DNA of 64,000 bases from Sulfolobus tengchongensis (lineage in GTDB: Archaea; Thermoproteota; Thermoprotei_A; Sulfolobales; Sulfolobaceae), in assembly GCF_036967215.1 (NCBI RefSeq), contig NZ_CP146016.1, forward strand, positions 1,020,501 through 1,084,500. Direction: 5' to 3'. The notes beneath the pieces are model-generated. The model saw only the letters and a program-made list of their open reading frames with translations. It ran no database searches and was not told the DNA's origin. The position numbers and the translations under genes are program-made. Below are positions 38,628 to 48,069 of this stretch, in pieces (position 1 is the stretch's first letter; the number at the start of each line of letters is the position of its first letter).

Positions 38628-39629
38628 GTGGATAAACTATCCAATACTGCGATAATTCTGATAGGACATGGCTCTAGACGAGAAACTTATAATGCCGATA
38701 TAGAAAGCATGATAAATTACTTGAAGGGAAATATAGGTATACCAATATATCTAACTTATAATGAGTTTTCTAACCCAGATTGGAGATTTCTCTTAAATGA
38801 AATTGTGAATAAGGGATATGAGAAAATAGTAATAGGTTTAGTATTCTTAGGGAGAGGAAATCACGTATTCAGAGATATATTGGAATACGTAAAGATAACA
38901 AGATTGAATAAATGGGAAAGAACTAAAATAAATGGGAAAGAAGTAGACTTATATATTACTGAACCTTTAGCTTCCTCACCATTAGTAATGCTCTCATTAT
39001 ATTATAGATTAGCTAGGGCACTCGGCATATTTCCTAGTTTAGATAATACAATAGAGGATCCATATGAGATTGAAGAGAGAAGCATGAATTCAATTTTATC
39101 ATCCTTAAATATCAATGACGAGAGAGAAAAGAGAATAATAGCTAAAGCAGTTTTTGCTTCAGGAAATCCTGAAATTGTTAAATATATTAAGATAAATAAT
39201 TTAGATATAGGAATAGAAGCGATAAAAGCTGAGAGTGAAATTGTAACTGATGTAAAAATGGTATCTGCTGGAATCAGATGGAAGAAAGTTACTTGCATGA
39301 TAGATAACGAGAGAGTAAAGGAGCTCTCAAATAAGTTTAAGATAACTAGAGCTGCTGCTGCAATGAGACTATCGCTAGATAAAGGCGGAAAAGTAGTAGT
39401 AGTTGGAAACGCTCCCACTGCACTCATTGAAGCAATTAAAATGGTAAGAGAAGGAATTGATATACCGTTTATAGTTGCGACTCCACCCGGTTTTACAAAC
39501 GCTAAAGAAGCAAAAGAGGCGTTAATAAAGAGTAAAATTCCCTCTGTAACCGTAACTGGCACCTATGGTGGAAGCGGAATAGCTGTAGCAATTATTAATG
39601 AGATAATTAAGATGGCATTGGAGGGTTAA
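38628..39629 (+). CDS. cbiC: CbiX-CbiC fusion (cobalt chelatase plus precorrin-8X methylmutase)
   Basis: A two-domain protein. Residues 1 to about 115 form a short CbiX chelatase, with LIGHGSR and GNHVFRDI providing the metal-binding His residues; it inserts cobalt into sirohydrochlorin. Residues about 135-333 form CbiC, which moves the C11 methyl group to give hydrogenobyrinate/cobyrinate (VSAGIRW, RAAAAMRLSL, GNAPTALIEA, TPPGFTNAKEAKE). The fusion joins an early and a late step of the pathway. The start is GTG at 38628 on a probably leaderless mRNA, and cbiH follows two bases after the stop. Confidence 0.88.
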   Translation: MDKLSNTAIILIGHGSRRETYNADIESMINYLKGNIGIPIYLTYNEFSNPDWRFLLNEIVNKGYEKIVIGLVFLGRGNHVFRDILEYVKITRLNKWERTKINGKEVDLYITEPLASSPLVMLSLYYRLARALGIFPSLDNTIEDPYEIEERSMNSILSSLNINDEREKRIIAKAVFASGNPEIVKYIKINNLDIGIEAIKAESEIVTDVKMVSAGIRWKKVTCMIDNERVKELSNKFKITRAAAAMRLSLDKGGKVVVVGNAPTALIEAIKMVREGIDIPFIVATPPGFTNAKEAKEALIKSKIPSVTVTGTYGGSGIAVAIINEIIKMALEG

Positions 39630-39631
39630 AA

Positions 39632-40378
39632 ATGGGAAAGTTATATATTGTTGGGATAGGACCTGGTTCTAAAGAACAGAGAACAATAAAAGCACAGAAA
39701 ATCTTAGAAGATTCAAATGTGATAATTGGATATAATACTTATTTGAGATTGATATCCGATGTGTTGAATGATAAAAAAGAAATAATAGGGGCTAGAATGA
39801 GAGAGGAGATCTTCAGAGCAAATACCGCTATAGAAAAAGCCTTAGACTCCAAGAATACTGTAGCATTAGTGTCAAGCGGAGATCCTCAAGTCTATGGAAT
39901 GGCAGGCTTAGTTTTTGATTTAATAGCTAGAAGAAACTTAGACTTAGACGTTGAGGTGATACCGGGCGTTACTGCTGCACTGGCAGCGGCAGCTAGACTA
40001 GGCAGTCCCCTCTCTCTAGATTTCGTAGTAATAAGTTTGAGCGATTTGTTAATCCCTAGAGACGAGATCCTACATAAGGTAACAAAAGCTGCGGAAGCTG
40101 ACTTTGTTATAGCATTTTATAACTTAATTAATGAGAGATTGTTAGTTGAAGCAATGGATATAGTTTCCAAATATAGGAAACCAGATACGCCAGTAGGGTT
40201 GGTTAAAAGCGCTTATAGAGACAATGAAAGTATTGTAATTACAACACTATCCTCATGGAAAGAACACATGGAAGAAATAAGTATGACGACAACTATGATT
40301 ATAGGAAATTCTCTCACATATCGTTATAAAAATTATATGATAACACCTAGGGGATATGAGAGGAAATATGAACTATGA
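39632..40378 (+). CDS. cbiH: Cobalt-precorrin-3 C17-methyltransferase
   Basis: SAM-dependent tetrapyrrole methylase that methylates C17 and contracts the ring. In the 248-residue protein the nucleotide loop is [12 protein letters not shown] at the N terminus, [13 protein letters not shown] the second motif, and [19 protein letters not shown] the third. YNTYL near residue 35 distinguishes the CbiH/CobJ subgroup. The stop overlaps the cbiD ATG by four bases. Confidence 0.92.
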   Translation: MGKLYIVGIGPGSKEQRTIKAQKILEDSNVIIGYNTYLRLISDVLNDKKEIIGARMREEIFRANTAIEKALDSKNTVALVSSGDPQVYGMAGLVFDLIARRNLDLDVEVIPGVTAALAAAARLGSPLSLDFVVISLSDLLIPRDEILHKVTKAAEADFVIAFYNLINERLLVEAMDIVSKYRKPDTPVGLVKSAYRDNESIVITTLSSWKEHMEEISMTTTMIIGNSLTYRYKNYMITPRGYERKYEL

Positions 40379-41424
40379 TAATAAACTCCTTGAAGAGATT
40401 TGGAATAACCACGGGGGCAGCTGCAGCAGCTGCGTCAAAGGCAGCGGTAATCGGATTGCTGAATAACGAGAGACCAAAAACGGTGGTTATACCAACACCT
40501 ATAGGGCTAAGATTGGAAATTCCAGTAGAAAAAGTAGAAATACATGAAACTGTTTCGTGTTCAGAAGTTAGAAAGTTTTCTGGTGATAATCCAGATATAT
40601 TAGATGGATTAGTGATAAGATCTTGTGTTAAATTAAGAGATGATAATGAAATTATAATAATCGGTGGTAAAGGTGTTGGAAAAGTTACTAGGAGTGGGCT
40701 AAAGGGAACCATAGGTGATACAGCTATTAGCCCAACTGTGAGAGATATGATAGTAAATGCTATAAGGGAAATTTCAGATAAGGGATTTCAAGTCGTAATC
40801 GAAGTTCCAAATGGAGAAATCATAGCAGAAAAAACATTAAATAAACTAGTAGGAATAGTAGATGGAATTTCAATACTGGGTACCACTGGTATTGAAACAC
40901 CGGTTAGCGATGAGGATTACTTAGAACATATTAAGTGCGAATTAAACGTAATTAGACAGAACTATGATTACGTTGTAATATCACCAGGAAACTTAGCTTC
41001 TAACTTTGCGTCAAGGCTATTCGATAGTAATAGCATAATAAAAGTGGGAGATAGAATAGGAGAATCAATAAAACTTGCATCAGTATTTTTTAAAAGAATA
41101 GTATTGGCTGGATTACCTGCAAAATTACTTAAAGTTTACGCAGGAATATTTAATACTCATTACACACAAGGCGATGCAAGAATAGAGTCACTAACGCATG
41201 CATCGGTAATTGCAGGACTTCCTTATGAGATATTAGTTAAGATAGCTAATTCGTTATCAGTGGAAGAAGCGTTCACTTATATGACAAAGGAACAGAGAAA
41301 AAAGGTCATGAGTATAGTAGGTGAGAAAATTCAATCTAGAATTAAAAATCTTCAACAAGATATTAATTTTTGTGTAATTATTTTCGACTATGATGGAGAG
41401 ATTTTAAGCAGGGTGGGTTGCTAA
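40375..41424 (+). CDS. cbiD: Cobalt-precorrin-5B C1-methyltransferase
   Basis: CbiD transfers a methyl group to C1 in the anaerobic branch of cobalamin synthesis. The 349-residue protein starts with [17 protein letters not shown], the typical family signature, and has [12 protein letters not shown] and VSPGN-like glycine motifs ([11 protein letters not shown]). Length is usual for the family. It starts on an ATG overlapping cbiH by four bases and abuts cbiT directly. Confidence 0.93.
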   Translation: MIINSLKRFGITTGAAAAAASKAAVIGLLNNERPKTVVIPTPIGLRLEIPVEKVEIHETVSCSEVRKFSGDNPDILDGLVIRSCVKLRDDNEIIIIGGKGVGKVTRSGLKGTIGDTAISPTVRDMIVNAIREISDKGFQVVIEVPNGEIIAEKTLNKLVGIVDGISILGTTGIETPVSDEDYLEHIKCELNVIRQNYDYVVISPGNLASNFASRLFDSNSIIKVGDRIGESIKLASVFFKRIVLAGLPAKLLKVYAGIFNTHYTQGDARIESLTHASVIAGLPYEILVKIANSLSVEEAFTYMTKEQRKKVMSIVGEKIQSRIKNLQQDINFCVIIFDYDGEILSRVGC

Positions 41425-42021
41425 ATGGAATGGAACTATGTTGTTCCGGGTATACCAGATAGTTATTTTGAAAGAGATGAGGAAATACCTATGACAAAGG
41501 AAGAGATAAGGGCTTTAGCACTATCAAAACTGAGAATAAGGAGAGGAGATACGTTCTTAGACATCGGTTGTGGAACGGGAAGTGTTACTATAGAAGCCTC
41601 GCTATTAGTTGGTAATAATGGCAAGGTTTATGGTATAGATAAGGACGAAAAGGCAATTACACTAACAAGGAAGAACGCGGAGAAATTTGGCTTAAATAAT
41701 ATAGTGCTAGTTAAAGGTGAAGCCCCAGACATTTTATTCACATTAGATAAGAAGTTCGACAGAATTTTCATTGGAGGAGGATCTGAAAAAATAAGCGAAA
41801 TAATAGGCGCTTCTTGGGAATTGCTAAAGGAAAATGGAAGAATAGTAATAGATGCGATACTATTAGAGACTGTTAACAAGGCAATTAATGCTATGGAAAT
41901 TATGGGATTTCAAAACGTTGAAGTTACTGAAGTAATAATTGCAAAAGGAATGAGAACAAAAATGGGGACTGCCATGCTTTCTCGAAATCCAATTTTTATA
42001 ATTTCAGGTGATAAAATATGA
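41425..42021 (+). CDS. cbiT: Cobalt-precorrin-6B C15-methyltransferase (decarboxylating)
   Basis: Class I Rossmann methyltransferase of 198 residues with the SAM motif FLDIGCGTGSVTIEAS near residue 48 and VYGIDKDEKA as motif II. It methylates C15 and decarboxylates the C12 side chain; the partner activity CbiE is encoded separately at 44477. It begins directly after the cbiD stop and overlaps cbiL by four bases. Confidence 0.92.
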   Translation: MEWNYVVPGIPDSYFERDEEIPMTKEEIRALALSKLRIRRGDTFLDIGCGTGSVTIEASLLVGNNGKVYGIDKDEKAITLTRKNAEKFGLNNIVLVKGEAPDILFTLDKKFDRIFIGGGSEKISEIIGASWELLKENGRIVIDAILLETVNKAINAMEIMGFQNVEVTEVIIAKGMRTKMGTAMLSRNPIFIISGDKI

Positions 42022-42686
42022 AATTATATGTAATTGGATTAGGTCCCGGAGACGAAAATCTAATAACCGTGAGGGGTGCTGAAATTCTAAAGAAAGTCAA
42101 AATTATTTTCATACCATATTCTACGGGAACCAATAGAAGCCTAGCAGAAAATATAGTGAGAAAATACGCTGATAAGGAAACTAGATTAGTCCTTTTAGGA
42201 TTTCCAATGTCGAGGAAAGTGGAAGATGAAGAGCTTAAAAAGATAGGTGAGAGAATCTGTAGTGAAATTAAGGAGGATTCGGCATTTGTAACATTAGGTG
42301 ACCCAACATTATATAGTACTTTCTTCAGAGCGAAGGATAAATTACCTTGCAGAGTTGATATAGAAGTCATTCCAGGTGTAAGTTCCATAACTGCTTGTGC
42401 GTCAAAAGCCTTAATATCTCTCGCTAACGGTGAAGATTCAATAGCTATAATTCCAGCATCTAGGTTAGATCAGATTGAAAAGGCTAAGGAAATATTCGAG
42501 ACTCTCATAATACTCAAAACTAATGAAAACATTAAGGAAATAGTTAATATGCTTAATAAAACCCATTTTTTAATTTATGCTAGAAGATGTTTTATGGATG
42601 ACGAAAAACTAGTTAAACTTAATGATGAAACCATTAACGATAAAGACTATTTCTCTATGATAATAGCTATAAGGAAGGAAAGGTGA
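42018..42686 (+). CDS. cbiL: Cobalt-precorrin-2 C20-methyltransferase
   Basis: Tetrapyrrole methylase of 222 residues. Motifs are VIGLGPGDENLIT at the start, FIPYSTGTNRS (specific to the CbiL/CobI group), VTLGDPTLYSTF, and EVIPGVSSITACASKA. It carries out the first committed methylation of the corrin branch after sirohydrochlorin. It overlaps cbiT by four bases, and cbiF follows after four bases. Confidence 0.92.
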   Translation: MKLYVIGLGPGDENLITVRGAEILKKVKIIFIPYSTGTNRSLAENIVRKYADKETRLVLLGFPMSRKVEDEELKKIGERICSEIKEDSAFVTLGDPTLYSTFFRAKDKLPCRVDIEVIPGVSSITACASKALISLANGEDSIAIIPASRLDQIEKAKEIFETLIILKTNENIKEIVNMLNKTHFLIYARRCFMDDEKLVKLNDETINDKDYFSMIIAIRKER

Positions 42687-42690
42687 TCTA

Positions 42691-43479
42691 ATGGTTGGAA
42701 AGGTTATATTCATAGGAGCTGGTCCAGGAGATCCAGAATTAATAACGATAAAAGCCAAAAAATACATAGAAACTGCAGATGCTATAGTGTATGCTGGCTC
42801 CCTCATAAACCCGGAAATATTAAAATGGGCTCGAAAAGATGCTGAGATATATAATAGTGCACCACTTACATTAAACGAAATAGTAGAAATAATGGTAAGA
42901 AAAGCTAGTGAGGGAAAACTGGTTGCTAGACTTAAGTCTGGTGATTCATCTATTTATGGCGCGTTACTCGAAGAGATGTGGGCATTAGACGCAGCAGGTA
43001 TTCCATATGAAGTTGTACCTGGCATTACTGCAGCAATTGCTGCTGCATCTGTAATACCTACTGAACTAACTATACCTAAATTGGCCCAAACAGTGATAAT
43101 AACTAGGGCTTCTTTAAGGGTTCCAATGCAGGGTTCGATAAAAGATTTCGCAAAAATGGTAAAAATAGGTGCTACAATGGTAATCTACACTGGAATACAT
43201 ATTATTGATAGAGTGGTCAAGGAGTTAAAAGAAGGAGGATTAACTGATGATACTCCAGTTATAGTGGTATATCGAGCAACTTGGCCAGAACAGAAAATAA
43301 TCAAAGGAACTTTAGCTGACATAGTGAATAAGGTTAGAGAGGCAAGGATTTATAGAGACTCAGTAATAATAGTTGGACTTACAGCAGATCATGAGCAAAT
43401 CAAAAACATGGTAAGATCTAGCGTATATGACCCAAAGCATAATCACTCTTATAGACCTTGGAAGATTGAGGAAGATTAA
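42691..43479 (+). CDS. cbiF: Cobalt-precorrin-4 C11-methyltransferase
   Basis: Tetrapyrrole methylase of 262 residues with FIGAGPGDPELIT, YAGSLINPE (typical of CbiF), RLKSGDSSIYGAL and EVVPGITAAIAAASV. It methylates C11, the step before CbiG opens the ring lactone. ATG lies four bases after cbiL, and cbiG starts two bases after its stop. Confidence 0.93.
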   Translation: MVGKVIFIGAGPGDPELITIKAKKYIETADAIVYAGSLINPEILKWARKDAEIYNSAPLTLNEIVEIMVRKASEGKLVARLKSGDSSIYGALLEEMWALDAAGIPYEVVPGITAAIAAASVIPTELTIPKLAQTVIITRASLRVPMQGSIKDFAKMVKIGATMVIYTGIHIIDRVVKELKEGGLTDDTPVIVVYRATWPEQKIIKGTLADIVNKVREARIYRDSVIIVGLTADHEQIKNMVRSSVYDPKHNHSYRPWKIEED

Positions 43480-43481
43480 GA

Positions 43482-44480
43482 ATGTTAGAAAATTTATGGA
43501 AGGGAATAGCTATAATCTCAGCATCAGATGATGGGTATAATGCAGGAGAAGCCATAAGAGAAAAATTAAAAGAATTCGAGATTCCGGTAGTACATTATAA
43601 ATACAAAGATGCAGATATTGAGACTATTTGGAAATGTTATGATGCTATAATATTCGTAATGGCTCTGGAGGGGGCCACGAGAATAGTTTGCAGATATGCT
43701 AAGTCTAAGACAGACGACCCACCAATTATATGTGTTGACGATAAAATGAATTATGTTATACCTCTATTAGGTGGTCATTGGGGTGCAAATGATATTGCCA
43801 GAGAATTAGGCAAAATCTTGAACTCCACACCAATTATAACTACAGCAGCTGAATTAAAAGGTAAGCTAAGTGTAGAGAAAATAGCAAACATCCTAATAGC
43901 TAGGATATTAAATCCAGAGACCATAGTGAAGATTAACGCAGCGTTACTCAAGGATGAAGAGATCTGTATAGATGGTATCAATGATGGTATCAATATTAAT
44001 TTTCCTGAAAATATAAAGGTTAATAGTACTAAATGCAATTATATCATATCACTAGTCAAAAACAGAGAATACGAAGATGATAAGATAGTGGTGAGACTAA
44101 TGCCGTTAAAAATATCAATAGGTATAGGATCTAAGAAAGATGTAAAATTAGATGAAATCCGTAATGGAATATACAGATTGTTGGAAAGACTTAATTTGAA
44201 AGCGGAAAGAATCGGAGTAATAGCGTCAATTCGAGAAGAAGTTAAAGAGTTGGCTGAAGAATTTAACGTTAAATTTAGATTGATAAGCGAAAATGAAATA
44301 AACAGTTTCACAAATCCTTGCCTTACACCTCCAAGTAAAACTCTAATTGAAGTAGGTTTAAAAGGAGTAGCTGAAATTTCAGCATTGATAGCTGGAGGAA
44401 AGAACTCAAAGTTAATATTAAGGAAAATACCTATAAGTAAAAGCTCTACCATAGCAGTTGCAACTTACGAGGATGAGTGA
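43482..44480 (+). CDS. cbiG: Cobalt-precorrin-5A hydrolase
   Basis: CbiG opens the delta-lactone and releases acetaldehyde. The N-terminal half (about 1-150; IAIISASDDGYNAGEAI, FVMALEGATRIVCR, LLGGHWGANDIAREL) and the C-terminal CbiG_C domain (about 240-330; RIGVIASIREEV, FTNPCLTPPSKTLIEVG) are both present. The 332-residue length is in the family range. It overlaps cbiE by four bases. Confidence 0.92.
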   Translation: MLENLWKGIAIISASDDGYNAGEAIREKLKEFEIPVVHYKYKDADIETIWKCYDAIIFVMALEGATRIVCRYAKSKTDDPPIICVDDKMNYVIPLLGGHWGANDIARELGKILNSTPIITTAAELKGKLSVEKIANILIARILNPETIVKINAALLKDEEICIDGINDGININFPENIKVNSTKCNYIISLVKNREYEDDKIVVRLMPLKISIGIGSKKDVKLDEIRNGIYRLLERLNLKAERIGVIASIREEVKELAEEFNVKFRLISENEINSFTNPCLTPPSKTLIEVGLKGVAEISALIAGGKNSKLILRKIPISKSSTIAVATYEDE

Positions 44481-45148
44481 AAATGGCAGTTTATATAATT
44501 GGAGTAGGGCCTGGTGATCCAGAATACCTTACATTGAAAGGTTATAAGACTATCAAAGAAAGCGAAATAGTTGTAGGATGGAAAGCTGTCATTGAGAGGT
44601 TCTCTCAAATTTTAGAAGGAAAGAAAATTATTATACTAAATTATAAAGAAGAAAGAGAACAACTGGAGAGAGCAATAGAGATTGCTAAATCACAGGACGT
44701 AGCTATTTTAAATCATGGAGATCCTTCAGTATCTGATTGGCAGTTTGTAGAGAAAATTAAGAATTTATGTGAAGATAAAGGCGTAAAAGTCCATATAATA
44801 TCTGGCGTATCCTCTCTTAACATATTACTAGCTAAACTAGGCCTAGATATGAACTTTGTTGGATTCGTAACCTTACACGTTAGAGGCGACACTTCCAAAA
44901 TGCTATCGGATATAATAAGTATATTAAAAATGGGCAGGGTTGCCGTGGTAATACCAGAACCTTATAAGGATGGTCCACAAAGAGTAGCAAAATTTCTTTA
45001 TGAGAATAATTTAAACTGTAGAATTGTTGTCTTCGAGAGACTTACGTATGATGGAGAAAGCGTAAGAGAATATGATAGTGTAGTTTCTTTAATTAATGAA
45101 ACTTATGGATTCAGTGATCTTGTGATAATGGCCATATTTCTCAAATAG
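44477..45148 (+). CDS. cbiE: Cobalt-precorrin-7 C5-methyltransferase
   Basis: Tetrapyrrole methylase of 223 residues with YIIGVGPGDPEYLT, VGWKAVIERF, LNHGDPSVSDWQF and HIISGVSSLNILLAKLG. It methylates C5 and works with CbiT. The GTG at 44477 overlaps the cbiG stop; the ATG at 44483 two codons later is an equal alternative. It is the last gene of the operon. Not seen in this cluster are cbiJ and the amidation genes cbiA and cbiP, which must lie elsewhere or be replaced. Confidence 0.9.
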   Translation: MKMAVYIIGVGPGDPEYLTLKGYKTIKESEIVVGWKAVIERFSQILEGKKIIILNYKEEREQLERAIEIAKSQDVAILNHGDPSVSDWQFVEKIKNLCEDKGVKVHIISGVSSLNILLAKLGLDMNFVGFVTLHVRGDTSKMLSDIISILKMGRVAVVIPEPYKDGPQRVAKFLYENNLNCRIVVFERLTYDGESVREYDSVVSLINETYGFSDLVIMAIFLK

Positions 45149-45213
45149 GGAAATAAAGTATGAATATACTCTATATGCTTTAGGAAAACATAGAAATGAA
45201 ACTTATTTACGAA

Positions 45214-45233
45214 ATTAGAAAAATATTTCTAAT
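45214..45233 (+). terminator. Hairpin after the cobalamin operon
   Basis: ATTAGAAA and TTTCTAAT form a perfect 8-bp stem with a four-base loop, 65 bases downstream of cbiE. Archaeal termination depends mostly on T-rich tracts, so the hairpin may instead stabilise the 3' end of the mRNA. Confidence 0.4.
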
Positions 45234-45416
45234 CTAACATACTACCTCATTTAGGATAGAAGTCTAGTTTGCTTGAAACTCGTAAAATTTTGTATTTACT
45301 GTTGTACAATTAGAGTTAGGCCGACATCATATTCTTTTATTCATTTTTATAATCCTTGATTTAGAATAAGGAGAAAATGTTGTCAATAGGAAATTTCATA
45401 AACTTCCCGATTTAAC

Positions 45417-45422
45417 TATAAA
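45417..45422 (+). promoter_or_regulatory. TATA box of the 4HBT thioesterase gene
   Basis: TATAAA (within ACTATAAAAG) predicts transcription start around 45445, after the ATG at 45438 but before the ATG at 45471, which supports the later start. Confidence 0.5.
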
Positions 45423-45470
45423 AGTTTTCTTCTGCAAATGCTTTTCAGCAAGTACTTAGAATATACATAT

Positions 45471-45872
45471 ATGCAAAATGTGGAGTATGTGTTTGAAGAC
45501 GTGGTTAGAATTTATGATACAGACGCCCAAGGAATAGCACATTATGCGGCATATTACAGGTTTTTTACAAATACAATAGAAAAATTCGTTAAAGAGAAAA
45601 CTGGAATACCATATCCCATAGTTGACGAGGACTTGTGGTTTGTAATAGCAGAATCGCATGCAGTATACCATAAACCAGTTAAACTAGGTGATAAACTAAC
45701 AGTACTATTAAGCCCAAAAGTACTGTCAAGTAAGACTGTACGATTTGATTTCAAAATCTTAAAAGATGGTGAATTAACTACTGAGGGTTATGTGATACAA
45801 GTTGCAATAAACCCAAAAGTATGGAAATCTGTAGAAATGCCAAAGGATTTGATAAATAAGCTAATGGCATAG
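45471..45872 (+). CDS. 4-hydroxybenzoyl-CoA-type acyl-CoA thioesterase (hotdog fold)
   Basis: Single hotdog-domain protein, 133 residues from ATG 45471; an upstream ATG at 45438 would add 11 residues but lies before the predicted transcription start. The motif RIYDTDAQGIAHYAAYYRFF has the catalytic Asp/His arrangement of the 4HBT group (YbgC-like), which cleaves short acyl- or aryl-CoA thioesters. The gene stands alone between the cobalamin operon and a HEPN gene. A T-rich stretch at about 45890-45925 follows and is a likely terminator. Confidence 0.85.
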   Translation: MQNVEYVFEDVVRIYDTDAQGIAHYAAYYRFFTNTIEKFVKEKTGIPYPIVDEDLWFVIAESHAVYHKPVKLGDKLTVLLSPKVLSSKTVRFDFKILKDGELTTEGYVIQVAINPKVWKSVEMPKDLINKLMA

Positions 45873-46170
45873 GGGATATTAATTTTTAATTATCATTATT
45901 TTTATTATTATTATTTTAGCTATTAATATTTACTACGTTATATGGATTAGTACATCTAAGCTATGCTATTATAACCATATCCATTGAAGACGCAAATTGG
46001 TCGCGCTCTTGAGATAGAAATTACGATAGAAAAAGGGTTTCTTTAGGATAAATGATTAGTATGTAATTGCCAGGAAAATGGCTGTAACAATCGGCAATGT
46101 AAATGAAAGTGAGTAGTTAACTAAATTAACAACTATCAAGAAATTTTATCCTCGGATCGGATATTGAGAT
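45873..46170. other. Intergenic region with T-rich terminator
   Basis: The first 50 bases contain a T-rich run with repeated TTATTA units (about 45893-45920), a probable terminator for the thioesterase gene. The end carries TTTTATCC near 46142-46149, suitably placed as TATA element for the HEPN gene at 46171. No gene is seen in between. Confidence 0.45.
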
Positions 46171-46566
46171 ATGAATTTAGATCCGTTATACAAGAAAGCG
46201 TACCATTTACTAGATGCCTCCAAATTTAATTTTGATAACGGTTTTTATGATATCTCAGCTATAGCAGTTGAGGAATCCCTCTACATATTACTTAACATAA
46301 CTTTGTTAAAATTAGGGGCAGATATACCATGGTATCTTGATTTTGATGGGCTTTTTAGAGTGATTTTCAGATATACTGGAGATGAGAATATAGGAGAAAT
46401 AAGGATGAAGAATAAAAATCTCATCAGACTTTTAGATGATATTAAAGTTAGGCTAGGTTATTCTGTGCCAATAGAACTAAGTAAAAATGATGTTAAGGAA
46501 TTAATAACGTTTGCTGATAAAATATTTGATCTACTCGGGCGGAATTTCCTTAAAAGTCAGAGTTAA
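46171..46566 (+). CDS. HEPN-domain protein without adjacent nucleotidyltransferase
   Basis: A 131-residue all-helical protein that fits the HEPN fold: KKAYHLLDASKFNFDNGFYD then AIAVEESLYILLNI at residues 8-45, and a second helical pair at the end. HEPN proteins often act as toxins paired with an MNT antitoxin, but here no MNT gene is next to it, and the usual R-X4-6-H RNase motif is not evident. The Sulfolobales have many such stand-alone HEPN proteins of unknown role. The 3' end overlaps the convergent permease gene by 36 bases. Confidence 0.7.
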   Translation: MNLDPLYKKAYHLLDASKFNFDNGFYDISAIAVEESLYILLNITLLKLGADIPWYLDFDGLFRVIFRYTGDENIGEIRMKNKNLIRLLDDIKVRLGYSVPIELSKNDVKELITFADKIFDLLGRNFLKSQS

Positions 46567-48069
46567 ATCTATCCCTTTTCTGGTATTAAGATACTTCACT
46601 AAGTTCCAAATTACAATGCCCGAAATAAAAGATCCCAACACAAATGACAACGTAATTAAGTTGATACTTGATCCCGTTGAAAAGCCAAACAAGGGATTGG
46701 TCCCTGCCTCATATGTTAAGTAGCAGAAGTAAATAGACATTAATATTCCTGCTATTTTCATTAGTTTATTATTATTTCTTAAACCAAAGATCACTGCAGA
46801 AATACCAACTGCTAAGAAATATAACATACCAACTATGGACGCTCCATATAAGGATAATGCAGCGTTGATTGAGAATACTGGAATTAGGAGGAATGCTAGG
46901 GTTAAAGTCAGATCTAAGATATGCGCATATACGGGAGATCCATGTCTATTTAACTGAGAGAACTTCTCTGGAAATACTCTATCAAAAGAAAGCGCAAATA
47001 CATATCTTGAAAATACTAAGACACCGTAGGATAGCACAAAATAGTTCCAAGCTATTAATCCAAGTCCCAATATCCATTCAATGATAGGATTTGATGATAA
47101 TGCAATTGAGACTGTCCAGAAATTATATACGGCAGATGGATATGCATTTAAATTGAAATAATAGCCCGCAATCAAGTCCATTTCCAAAAATGCTAATGTC
47201 ACGAAAATACCAGTTATCAATAATGATAGGAATACGTTATATCTAGAAACCTTATCTCCCTTAAATTCTGAAGCTACTGCGGGTCCCGCATTCATCCAAG
47301 GATATGTGTAGAGAGCAAATAAAGGCATCAATAAGAATGTAGCAGTAAGTGAAATTGAATATGGTAATGGTGTTTTAGGTAAGTTAGAAGGAACGCTAAC
47401 ATTAAACTCTTTTAATAAAGGAAGAACTGATGAGTTAAAGTGACTTGCGCCGATTGCAATTATAATCATAGAAAGAACAACTGTTAACATGGAGAATATT
47501 CCCAGTGAAGTAACTAGCTTATAACCCCATTTTGAACGTAAAATGTTTATTAACACTATGAAAATAAAGGCTGAGGCAGAAATTCCATAAAAAATAAGCC
47601 TTTGCTGGAAAGATGGGCCACCATAAGGATTAACGATAATATTCTCAGCAATGTAAATTAGCGCGTTCTGATGATTAAGATAACCAATCGTTAATAAGAC
47701 AGAATTAATTGCAGACGCGGAAAAGAATGAGATTAACGCGTAAAAAGCTGTAGATTCTAAAAGATAAGCTATGGCAAAGATAGTACCAAATAAACCGCCC
47801 ATATTTCTTGAAATCCATATATAATCACCACCAGTCCTACCAAATTTTCTGTTAAATACAGTATACACTATCGCTTGTGGAAACGCTAAAATTAGTCCTA
47901 TTAACGAGGCAAGCCAAAGAACACCGCCTCGTGTAATATAAGGTGAGATAGACTGAAATAGTGCTATACCTATTGACATGTTGGCAAGGTTAAGCATTAT
48001 AGCATCAGTCAATGATACTTGTTTTATAAGGCCAGAAGTCTCCCTAACGAATACATTCCTTTTTTCCAT
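46531..48069 (-). CDS. APC-family amino acid permease
   Basis: A 512-residue transporter with about 12 membrane helices. The first helix carries the unwound small-residue segment (LANMSIGIALFQSISPYI), and GRTGGDYIWISR near residue 75 matches the family motif after helix two. It imports or exchanges amino acids across the cytoplasmic membrane; substrate unknown. The promoter side has the inverted repeat TTTACTT-GGTT-AAGTAAA near 48146-48163. It converges on the HEPN gene with a 36-base overlap. Confidence 0.88.
   Translation of the reverse strand: MEKRNVFVRETSGLIKQVSLTDAIMLNLANMSIGIALFQSISPYITRGGVLWLASLIGLILAFPQAIVYTVFNRKFGRTGGDYIWISRNMGGLFGTIFAIAYLLESTAFYALISFFSASAINSVLLTIGYLNHQNALIYIAENIIVNPYGGPSFQQRLIFYGISASAFIFIVLINILRSKWGYKLVTSLGIFSMLTVVLSMIIIAIGASHFNSSVLPLLKEFNVSVPSNLPKTPLPYSISLTATFLLMPLFALYTYPWMNAGPAVASEFKGDKVSRYNVFLSLLITGIFVTLAFLEMDLIAGYYFNLNAYPSAVYNFWTVSIALSSNPIIEWILGLGLIAWNYFVLSYGVLVFSRYVFALSFDRVFPEKFSQLNRHGSPVYAHILDLTLTLAFLLIPVFSINAALSLYGASIVGMLYFLAVGISAVIFGLRNNNKLMKIAGILMSIYFCYLTYEAGTNPLFGFSTGSSINLITLSFVLGSFISGIVIWNLVKYLNTRKGIDLTLTFKEIPPE

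Noticed and set aside
39002-39562. 186-codon minus-strand frame opposite the CbiC domain
   Set aside because: Antisense shadow; the plus-strand protein has all family motifs.
45438-45470. Longer N terminus of the 4HBT thioesterase from ATG 45438
   Set aside because: The TATA box at 45417 predicts a transcript starting after this ATG, and the extra residues are not part of the hotdog fold.
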